Source of the DNA: Candidatus Villigracilis proximus
GTDB lineage: Bacteria > Chloroflexota > Anaerolineae > Anaerolineales > Villigracilaceae
DNA: 12,250 bases
Assembly (NCBI GenBank): GCA_016715195.1
Contig: JADKBB010000050.1
Coordinates: 1 to 12,250, forward strand
Direction: 5' to 3'
The position numbers and the translations under genes are program-made. Below the pieces are notes generated by a model, which did not search any database, was not told where the DNA came from, and worked only from the letters and a program-made list of their open reading frames with translations. Below are positions 7,447 to 12,250 of this stretch, piece after piece (the stretch's first letter is position 1; every line of letters begins with the position of its first letter).

Positions 7447-7650
7447 AATCCGAGATACATGGAGATGAACGGAGATATTTTTTATTTCTCTACCGTACAT
7501 ACCCTCAACGTGAATTTAAAAAAAAATCGTGTAACTCGCGTTAAAGCCTTTGGCATTTTTCAACATCTAAGTTGTAAACTTTTTTATCTAACCTCAAACT
7601 TAAAAAATAATTATGGGGATATTTTAAGAATCCAATGACTAAAGTCCTAC
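7447..7650. other. AT-rich intergenic stretch with no gene
   Basis: There is no open frame with a ribosome site and family resemblance here. It contains GGAGAT repeated twice within 16 bases (7459-7474), long A and T runs, the echo of the 7297 element at 7531-7546, and GACTAAAGTC (7637-7646), which is identical to 7321-7330. I see no RNA gene. Confidence 0.6.
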
Positions 7651-7679
7651 TTGTAGGGGAGTAGCATATATGCTAAAAT
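7651..7679 (+). promoter_or_regulatory. Putative nrdR promoter
   Basis: TAAAAT (7674-7679) matches the -10 consensus at 5 of 6 positions; TTGTAG (7651-7656) is a weak -35 at 17 bases. The start would be near 7686, giving a leader of about 80 bases before the nrdR ATG. The spacer contains the perfect palindrome AGCATATATGCT (7663-7674), so a protein bound there would block polymerase. GGAG seven bases before the ATG is the ribosome site. Confidence 0.6.
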
Positions 7680-7737
7680 GCCGTCCACATTAGCCATATA
7701 TACGGGGATGCAGTGCCGGGACGCCCATATCTGGCTA
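7661..7737. promoter_or_regulatory. Candidate NrdR boxes (three ATAT-centred sites)
   Basis: Three sites lie at near-equal spacing: 7661-7676 (centre 7668.5, within AGCATATATGCT), 7691-7706 (centre 7698.5, TAGCCATATATACGGG) and 7722-7737 (centre 7729.5, the reverse complement reads TAGCCAGATATGGGCG, 12 of 16 identical to the second). NrdR is known to bind tandem 16-base boxes with an ATAT core, C(A/T)ATAT(A/T)G-like, about 31 bases centre to centre, and the distances here are 30 and 31. The first site overlaps the promoter spacer and the second follows the expected start point. Individual matches to the general consensus are partial. Sites two and three could also pair as an RNA hairpin in the leader. 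Confidence 0.5.
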
Positions 7738-7767
7738 TTACATTTGTTCTAACTCTGGAGTAATTTA

Positions 7768-8217
7768 ATGCGTTGTCCGTATTGCAAACACCATGATTCC
7801 AAGGTGCTGGATACATCCCACGATAGCCATGGGGGAATCCGCCGCCGCCGCGAGTGCCTGAAGTGCAGGCAGCGCTTTAGCAGCTATGAGCGGCCAATAT
7901 TGGCAACTCCGCTGTTAATTAAGCAGGATGGTGCGCGCGAGGAATTTGACCGTGAGAAACTGGCACGCGGAATCCGCATTTCCTGCGCCAAAAGGCCTGT
8001 TTCCGCAGCGGATATTGAACGCATGATCGGACAGGTGGAGACTCAATTGCAAAAACTCGGGAAAGCCGAGGTTTCTTCACGCATTGTGGGTGATCTGGTG
8101 ATGGCTACTTTAAAAGAGACAGATCAGATCGCGTATATTCGTTATGCCATTGTGTATCTCGGTTTGGACGATTTGCAGTCCATCCGCACAGAAATAGATC
8201 AGTTACTCGAAGACTAG
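7768..8217 (+). CDS. nrdR: Transcriptional repressor NrdR
   Basis: 149 residues, the family's standard length. Senses ATP/dATP and represses ribonucleotide reductase genes. N-terminal zinc ribbon with Cys3, Cys6, Cys30 and Cys33 inside MRCPYCKH and RRRECLKCRQRFSSYER, followed by an ATP-cone from about 48 to 138 (IKQDGAREEFDREKL, then RIVGDLVMATLKETDQIAYIRYAIVY). The usual FASVYR segment reads YAIVYLG here, a mild divergence. The start has GGAG at a 7-base distance. The reductase gene nrdJ follows after 93 bases, the classic nrdR-nrdJ neighbourhood, so its target is probably this operon and itself through the sites at 7661-7737. A strong terminator immediately after the stop suggests that nrdR message is made in excess over nrdJ, unless read-through is regulated. 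Confidence 0.96.
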   Translation: MRCPYCKHHDSKVLDTSHDSHGGIRRRRECLKCRQRFSSYERPILATPLLIKQDGAREEFDREKLARGIRISCAKRPVSAADIERMIGQVETQLQKLGKAEVSSRIVGDLVMATLKETDQIAYIRYAIVYLGLDDLQSIRTEIDQLLED

Positions 8218-8223
8218 GAAATT

Positions 8224-8267
8224 AAAGACAGAGACACCCTCAAGGGGGGTGGTGTCTTTGTCTTTTT
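8224..8267 (+). terminator. Intrinsic terminator between nrdR and nrdJ
   Basis: AAAGACAGAGACACC (8224-8238) pairs with GGTGTCTTTGTCTTT (8251-8265), 15 pairs with one G-U, around a 12-base loop, and the 3' side ends in five T. It starts 7 bases after the nrdR stop. Only about 43 bases remain before nrdJ and I see no convincing promoter in them, so nrdJ is probably expressed by read-through. Confidence 0.85.
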
Positions 8268-8310
8268 ATATCGAATACATCCATCAAACATATTTATAGG
8301 AGAGTAAAAG

Positions 8311-10314
8311 ATGGTTACAAAATTTTCTGAACCCAAAGTAAAGAACGGTTTGCTGCCCACCCCGCCCATGGCGAAGGGCTTGCCCAAGGCACAGTTGACC
8401 GATAATGCGCGTCAGGTGTTGATGAAACGCTATGTGCGCCGTGGTGACGATGGCAAACCCGCCGAGAATGTGGAAGAAATGTTCTGGCGTGTGGCCTATC
8501 ATGTGGCGAAGGTTGAAGAACAGTGGGGCGCAGATATTCAGAAGCGCACTGTTGAGTATTACCATTTATTGTCGAGCAAGAAGTTTTTCCCGAACTCTCC
8601 TACTTTTACTGGTGCAGGGACTCCTCTTGGTCAGCTTGCCGCGTGTTTTGTGCTCCCGATCTCCGATGATATGGGACGTCACAGCGCGGGTATTTTTCAG
8701 ACTTTGCGCGATGCCGCGTTGATCCAGCAGACAGGCGGCGGTAACGGTTTTTCATTCTCACGTTTGCGCCCCAAGGGTGCATTAGTTCAAACTTCCGCGG
8801 GGCAGGCCACGGGACCTGTTGGCTTCCTGCGTGTGTACGATCATGCCTTCGGTGAGATCGCGCAGGGCGGAACTCGCCGCGGTGCGAATATGGCCGTGCT
8901 GCGTGTCGATCACCCGGATATCGAAGATTTCATTACCTGCAAGATCAATGAGAATCAAATTACCAACTTTAATATCTCGGTCGGTATCACTGATGCGTTC
9001 ATGAAAGCGGTCAAGAATGATGAAGAGTGGCCTTTGCGCTTCCCCGATATGGATGAGATGAAGCACAAGGGTTTCAGCGGAACGATCGAACAAGCCGAAG
9101 CTGCCGGTATTAAGATCCATACCTATAAGACTGTCAATGCGCGTGAGTTATTTAATAAGATCGTGAAGCAGGCGCATCACAACGGTGAACCGGGCATGTT
9201 GTTCCTTGATGCCGCCAATCGCGGAAATCCTGTGCCGCATTTGTATCCGCTTGAGGCGACAAATCCATGCGGCGAACAATGGCTTGGACCGTATGAGAAT
9301 TGCTGCCTGGGTTCTGTGAATCTCAACGAGCATTGCGGACCAGATCATTCCGTCGATTGGGAAACTTTGCGCCAGTCGGTTGTGACGGCCACTCGTTTTC
9401 TGGATGATGTAGTGGAAGCGAATGCGTATGTGCCGGCTGTGGCGCAGTTGAAGGAAGCCGCTCATCGCGCGCGTCGTATCGGTCTCGGCATTATGGGACT
9501 CGCCGACCTGATGTATCACGCCGGTGTGCGTTACGGTTCGAAGGAAGGTCAGGAGTTTGGCGCGCAGGTGATGGAATTCGTGCGCTTCCATTCGATGAAG
9601 ACCAGCGTGGACCTGGCCGAAGAGCGCGGACCTTTCCCCGCCATCGAAGGTTCGATCTACGATATGGACGATATGAAATGGCACGCGCCCAAATCGCTGA
9701 TGAACTATCAGAATAACTGGAACAGGCCCGAGGTTAAGTGGGATGCGATCGAGAGCGGTATCAAGAGTCACGGCATTCGTAACGCCGCGCAAACCACAGT
9801 CGCCCCAACAGGCACAATCGCCACTGTGGCTGGTTGTGAAGGTTATGGCTGCGAACCCGTCTTCGCGCTGGCGTATATCCGCCACGTCAACGATAACGGC
9901 AAGGATCTGAAACTCACTTATGCCAGCCCGCGCTTTGATGAGGCTTTGAAGAATCTCGGTCTCGGTGAAGAGAAGCGTCAGGAAATTGTGGAGCGCGTGA
10001 TGAACGATGGCACCTGCCAGAACATCACTGAAATTCCGCAGGCTGTGCGCGATACTTTTGTGGTCTCGGCTGATATCACCGCCGAGGAGCATGTGCTCAT
10101 GCAAGGCGCGCTGCAGGCCTTCGTGGATAACTCGCTTTCGAAGACCGTCAACTTCCACGAGAATGCCACCGAAGAGGATGTTGCCAAAGCCTATATGATG
10201 GCCTGGGAACTCGGCTGCAAGGGGATCACCGTTTATGTGACCGGCTCACGCGATATGGTGGTTCTGGAAACCAAAGCCACTGCGGATAAGAAAGCGCCTC
10301 AGACTCAACTGTGA
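8311..10314 (+). CDS. nrdJ: B12-dependent (class II) ribonucleotide reductase, catalytic part; interrupted by in-frame TGA
   Basis: 667 residues of the adenosylcobalamin-dependent reductase that makes deoxyribonucleotides, working without oxygen or a separate radical-generating subunit. Seen: N-terminal segment without an ATP-cone, SPTFTGAGT (96-104), redox Cys112 (AACFVL), radical site Asn318-x-Cys320-x-Glu322 (TNPCGEQ), the partner cysteine at 331/332 (NCCLGSVNL), phosphate-binding APTGTIA (498-504), and SLSKTVNF (608-615). AGGAG lies 8 bases before the ATG. The family is normally one chain of 800 or more residues; here the chain ends at a TGA (10312-10314), just where the linker to the C-terminal cysteine domain should be. 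The next gene continues in the same frame 30 bases on. Either the gene carries two compensating indels or it is a natural two-part NrdJab. Activity-site regulation would have to come from NrdR, since the enzyme has no ATP-cone. Confidence 0.93.
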   Translation: MVTKFSEPKVKNGLLPTPPMAKGLPKAQLTDNARQVLMKRYVRRGDDGKPAENVEEMFWRVAYHVAKVEEQWGADIQKRTVEYYHLLSSKKFFPNSPTFTGAGTPLGQLAACFVLPISDDMGRHSAGIFQTLRDAALIQQTGGGNGFSFSRLRPKGALVQTSAGQATGPVGFLRVYDHAFGEIAQGGTRRGANMAVLRVDHPDIEDFITCKINENQITNFNISVGITDAFMKAVKNDEEWPLRFPDMDEMKHKGFSGTIEQAEAAGIKIHTYKTVNARELFNKIVKQAHHNGEPGMLFLDAANRGNPVPHLYPLEATNPCGEQWLGPYENCCLGSVNLNEHCGPDHSVDWETLRQSVVTATRFLDDVVEANAYVPAVAQLKEAAHRARRIGLGIMGLADLMYHAGVRYGSKEGQEFGAQVMEFVRFHSMKTSVDLAEERGPFPAIEGSIYDMDDMKWHAPKSLMNYQNNWNRPEVKWDAIESGIKSHGIRNAAQTTVAPTGTIATVAGCEGYGCEPVFALAYIRHVNDNGKDLKLTYASPRFDEALKNLGLGEEKRQEIVERVMNDGTCQNITEIPQAVRDTFVVSADITAEEHVLMQGALQAFVDNSLSKTVNFHENATEEDVAKAYMMAWELGCKGITVYVTGSRDMVVLETKATADKKAPQTQL

Positions 10315-10344
10315 AGCGGGTGCTGCCCAACAGACAGTCCAGCC

Positions 10345-10875
10345 ATGTGGCATGACACCAAGAAGCCGCGACCCAAAGCATTGACCGGCAAAACCTATAA
10401 CATTGAGACTCCGGTGGGGAAGGCCTTCATCACCATTAACGAAAACGGCGGTGACCAGCCCTTCGAGGCCTTTGTGAATACAGCCAAGGCTGGCTCTGAA
10501 ATTGCCGCGGTCTCCGAGGCAATTGGACGTTTGATCTCATACATTTTGCGCCTTGCTTCGCCCGTAGCCCCCGTGGACCGTATGCGCGAGATCGTGCGTC
10601 AACTGATCGGCATCGGCGGCGGACGTTCACTCGGCTTCGGCATCAACCGTGTGCGTTCCCTGCCCGATGGCATTGGTCAGGTGCTCGATAACTATCTGCA
10701 CGAGAAAGACGGCCATGTGGTTGAAGAAGTCAAATCCAACGGGAATGGACACGACCCCCAGCAACATGCCCCCGTGATGAAGATCGGTGACATCTGCCCC
10801 GAGTGCGGCGAAGCCGCCGTGGTCAACGAGGAAGGCTGCCGCAAGTGCTATGCTTGTGGGTTTAGCGAGTGCTAG
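10345..10875 (+). CDS. C-terminal part of class II ribonucleotide reductase (NrdJb-like)
   Basis: 176 residues matching the C-terminal region of one-chain NrdJ proteins. KPRPKALTGKTYNIETP (7-23) leads into a TSCPD-like domain (NENGGDQPFEAFVNTAKAGSE, about 32-52; IGIGGGRSLGFG, 88-99). The tail has six cysteines: CPEC (151-154), CRKCYAC (165-171) and the last residue Cys176, a zinc-ribbon-like end plus the mobile cysteines that re-reduce the active site. It cannot work alone; it must join or pair with the catalytic part upstream. No Shine-Dalgarno sequence precedes ATG 10345, so independent translation is doubtful; reinitiation after the nearby TGA or a frameshift would be needed. Pseudomonas aeruginosa has a working split NrdJa/NrdJb, so a natural split is possible. 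The repeat hairpin at 10938 serves as terminator. Confidence 0.88.
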   Translation: MWHDTKKPRPKALTGKTYNIETPVGKAFITINENGGDQPFEAFVNTAKAGSEIAAVSEAIGRLISYILRLASPVAPVDRMREIVRQLIGIGGGRSLGFGINRVRSLPDGIGQVLDNYLHEKDGHVVEEVKSNGNGHDPQQHAPVMKIGDICPECGEAAVVNEEGCRKCYACGFSEC

Positions 10876-10937
10876 TAAGAAGGCTTGGATTTCGGAAGTC
10901 TGCTTTAAGACATCCGTGAAATGAAACCGTCAAAAAA

Positions 10938-10984
10938 AGACTTCCGAAATCTGGTTTGCCGCCAGAAAACTTCGGAAGTCTTTT
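10938..10984. terminator. Repeat hairpin acting as nrdJ terminator
   Basis: AGACTTCCGAA (10938-10948) pairs perfectly with TTCGGAAGTCT (10971-10981), and CTGG (10951-10954) with CCAG (10962-10965). T residues follow on the plus strand, and seven A precede it (10932-10938), which read as T on the minus strand, so it can stop both directions. The left arm can instead pair with GATTTCGGAAGTC at 10888-10900 (13 of 13), a competing fold. Confidence 0.7.
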
Positions 10985-11110
10985 CTGTTGTCTTAAGATA
11001 AAAGCCTTCGATTGCAGACTTCAAGTTCAGGTAGCGCGTTAGACTTCGAGTCTGCGTTCAAGAGACTTATGAAATGAGTTCGTCAGAAAAGACTTCCGAA
11101 GGCTGGTTAG

Positions 11111-11240
11111 GAAATTTTGGCAGCGGCTTAGATTGCTTACCCAATGCATACCTGACGAGGCAGGGTACATGTCAACCCAAATTCAGGTGTGGGCGATGGT
11201 TTTAACGTCCGCTGTGGGGGATGTCAGGTCTTGGCTGAAA
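11111..11240. other. Non-repeat segment inside one array unit
   Basis: The unit starting at 11090 is interrupted between its CTGG arm and its ATCTGG/CCAG arm by about 130 bases unrelated to the repeat. It carries a 7-base inverted repeat, ACCTGAC (11150-11156) and GTCAGGT (11223-11229), and no open frame worth calling. It may be a small insertion into the hairpin loop; no target-site duplication is evident to me. Confidence 0.4.
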
Positions 11241-11426
11241 ATCTGGTCCGCTGCCAGAAAACTTCGGAAGTCTTTTTTGTTGTCTTAGGACGAAGTTTTC
11301 GATTGCAGACTTCGAAGTTCAGGTGATGCATTAGACTTCGGAAGTCTTTTTGTTGTCTTAAGATAACGGCGCTTGATAGCAGACTTCCGAAATCTGGTTA
11401 ATCGCCAGAAAAAGTTTCCGAAGTTC

Positions 11427-11445
11427 GAGTAATGTTAAATTACTC
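11427..11445. repeat. Small palindrome across the transposase stop codon
   Basis: GAGTAAT (11427-11433) and ATTACTC (11439-11445) are perfect inverted copies around GTTAA; the transposase stop (TAA on the minus strand, 11440-11442) lies within the right arm. IS200-like elements carry end hairpins, so this may mark one end of the mobile unit. There is no T run for termination. Confidence 0.4.
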
Positions 11446-12053
11446 ATCTAATGTGTTTAGGTAACTTCGAATATCATCAGGCAGGTTTCTTGTCTTGAGA
11501 TATTCCATGACAAGGTCTATATATTCATTTGGGGTATCAAAATTATCTTTGACAAACTCGTTATCAACCAGCGAGCCAGAGCGTTCCCCGATCCATTCCA
11601 GATAATTTGAATAAGGCCAGTCTTTGATGTCTTGAACCAATCCATCCTTAACAGGATTGGCGTGAACATACACACAAAGATTTATAAGGTAACTGTAGGT
11701 TTCGATCGGCTTCGCCTTGAACATGCCTTGAAACAATGTGCCCACACGTGAATAGCGCTCATTAATCCCCTTGGTATATGAAATTAGAAAGTTTTTCATT
11801 GCACGTGAAAAAGGCGTGAGCGGGGATGGGACTTTAGAAGTTTGCTCTGTATCTGTCACCCGTACCACCAGATGATAGTGATTCAGCATTAAGCAATATG
11901 CAACGATCGTTGTTACAGGATCGACATGCTTTTTAGTCCGCGAAGAAAATATAGATAATTTGTTTCTTCAAAGAAAATTTGTTCGCGATTGTTACCACGG
12001 TTGTAAATGTGATAATACTCATTTGGGATAAAGGGGATAAATCTGCGCGGCAT
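11440..12053 (-). pseudogene. REP-associated tyrosine transposase (RAYT, Y1/IS200-like), one frameshift
   Basis: A DNA-nicking single-strand transposase. Translation from ATG at 12053 gives MPRRFIPFIPNEYYHIYNRG..., the standard family N-terminus, with AGAAGG 8 bases upstream. After about 41 residues the frame must shift at a run of five A on the coding strand (11930-11934); without a shift, the frame stops at 11913-11915. In the other frame the protein resumes as HVDPVTTIVAYCLMLNHYHLVVR (His-x-His in NHYHL, here L in place of the usual P before it). It continues to SYTKGINERYSRVGTLFQGMF (candidate nucleophile Tyr), then VYVHANPVKDGLV and WPYSNYLEW. Adding one A gives a normal ~203-residue RAYT. 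So it is either a recent pseudogene or expressed by -1 slippage on A-AAA; a shorter start at 11889 would lose essential fold. The gene lies among its probable substrates, the palindromes at 10888-11425 and 12165-12214. Confidence 0.88.
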
Positions 12054-12164
12054 GATGTATTCCTTCTATTAGGCTGATTAAAGTTGATTTTACTATGGTG
12101 CGCTATAAGTGAAGATGCAGTTATCTTAAAATTGATTGATGTAAAAAACGATTAGCTGCCGGAA
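12054..12164. other. Upstream region of the RAYT gene
   Basis: It contains the AGAAGG ribosome site of the transposase (minus strand, near 12062-12067) and TTATCTTAAAA (12121-12131), an inverted match to the TCTTAAGATAA word of the repeat array. That suggests a decayed inverted repeat unit bounds the gene on this side. No clear promoter for the transposase is visible. Confidence 0.4.
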
Positions 12165-12250
12165 AGACTTCCGAAGTCTGGATAATCCCCAGATAAATTT
12201 TGGAAGCCTTTTTTATTGTCTTAAGGCAATGACTTTTCGCGGCAGACTTT
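12165..12250. repeat. Further copy of the palindromic repeat beyond the RAYT gene
   Basis: AGACTTCCGAA (12165-12175) pairs with TTTGGAAGCCT (12199-12209) with one G-U and one mismatch, and CTGG (12178-12181) with CCAG (12189-12192). T residues follow, then ATTGTCTTAAGG and GCAGACTTT as in the left array, in the same order. The copy runs off the window end. Confidence 0.7.

Larger units (their letters stand above)
10888..11425. repeat. BIME-like array of alternating inverted repeats
   Basis: The core AGACTTCCGAA and its reverse TTCGGAAGTCT alternate: TTCGGAAGTCT at 10891, 10971, 11263 and 11337; AGACTTCCGAA at 10938, 11090 and 11381; decayed copies at 11014, 11042, 11306 and 11415. Units of about 74-80 bases repeat head to tail with shared internal words TGTTGTCTTAAGATAA (e.g. 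10987, 11351), GATTGCAGACTTC (11010, 11301) and GCCAGAAAACTTCGG (10961, 11253). Each unit folds as a hairpin (AGACTTCCGAA...CTGG...CCAG...TTCGGAAGTCT). Palindrome pairs in alternating orientation next to a RAYT gene match the definition of REP/BIME elements. The unit is longer and less GC-rich than enterobacterial REPs. Confidence 0.75.

Noticed and set aside
7466..7496. Hairpin ACGGAGA ... TCTACCGT as a terminator
   Set aside because: It has a bulge and a long AT loop, and no T run follows it on the plus strand; the real terminator is at 7401-7446.
7686..7767. Cobalamin riboswitch before the B12-dependent reductase operon
   Set aside because: The leader is only about 80 bases and lacks the B12-box core; a cobalamin riboswitch needs roughly 200. 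The pairing there is better explained by inverted NrdR boxes.
9148..10158. Open frame of 336 codons on the minus strand
   Set aside because: It lies entirely opposite conserved nrdJ catalytic sequence, resembles no family, and is explained by the codon bias of nrdJ.
10312..10314. TGA as selenocysteine or tryptophan
   Set aside because: The position is in a variable linker where neither residue is expected, TGA is a normal stop in mutY, and no convincing SECIS hairpin with a GGU loop follows.
10888..11425. CRISPR array
   Set aside because: The repeats alternate in orientation, units are 74-80 bases and similar throughout with no unique spacers, and no cas genes are present.

Overview
The window looks like chromosome from a member of the Chloroflexota, probably Anaerolineae. 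The reasons are moderate GC, an RNase J (no RNase E), an nrdR gene next to a class II B12-dependent ribonucleotide reductase, and a C-terminal fragment of a large membrane protein type that I associate with Anaerolineae. This placement rests on recognition of protein families and was not computed.

Layout. (1) Positions 1-1582, plus strand: the 3' end of a membrane protein gene, then mutY (A/G mismatch adenine glycosylase) 6 bases downstream. A bidirectional terminator at 1581-1609 separates mutY from the convergent rnj. (2) Positions 1613-3879, minus strand: rnj (RNase J) with its own promoter, and upstream of it a small DUF1992 gene. The space between them holds a terminator, an operator-like palindrome and a long imperfect hairpin. 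(3) Positions 3901-7295, plus strand: a promoter placed so that the mRNA should begin at or next to the start codon (leaderless), a fusion of an alpha/beta hydrolase with an AMP-forming acyl ligase, and a second alpha/beta hydrolase. A gap of about 470 bases follows with an inverted-repeat element and a very strong terminator. (4) Positions 7651-10875, plus strand: the dNTP-synthesis locus. A promoter is overlaid by NrdR-box-like palindromes one helical phase apart, followed by nrdR, an intrinsic terminator in front of the reductase, and nrdJ. nrdJ is broken by an in-frame TGA into a catalytic part and a C-terminal Cys-rich part. The gap between the two parts hides a good linker peptide in another frame, which suggests two compensating indels; a naturally split NrdJab is the alternative. 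(5) Positions 10876-12250: an array of alternating inverted repeats (REP/BIME-like, core AGACTTCCGAA / TTCGGAAGTCT). These flank and extend past a minus-strand REP-associated tyrosine transposase (RAYT, IS200-like Y1 family) that carries one frameshift at a run of five A.

How the parts relate. NrdR is the ATP/dATP-sensing repressor of reductase genes, so promoter, boxes, nrdR, terminator and nrdJ form one regulatory story. The RAYT and the surrounding palindromes form a second unit, in which the transposase is the likely agent that spread the repeats and one repeat now serves as the nrdJ terminator. The hydrolase-ligase fusion and its partner hydrolase look like a two-gene acyl-metabolism operon of unknown substrate. 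The best candidates for something new are the fusion protein with its shortened C-terminal ligase lobe, the broken nrdJ, and the RAYT/repeat array.
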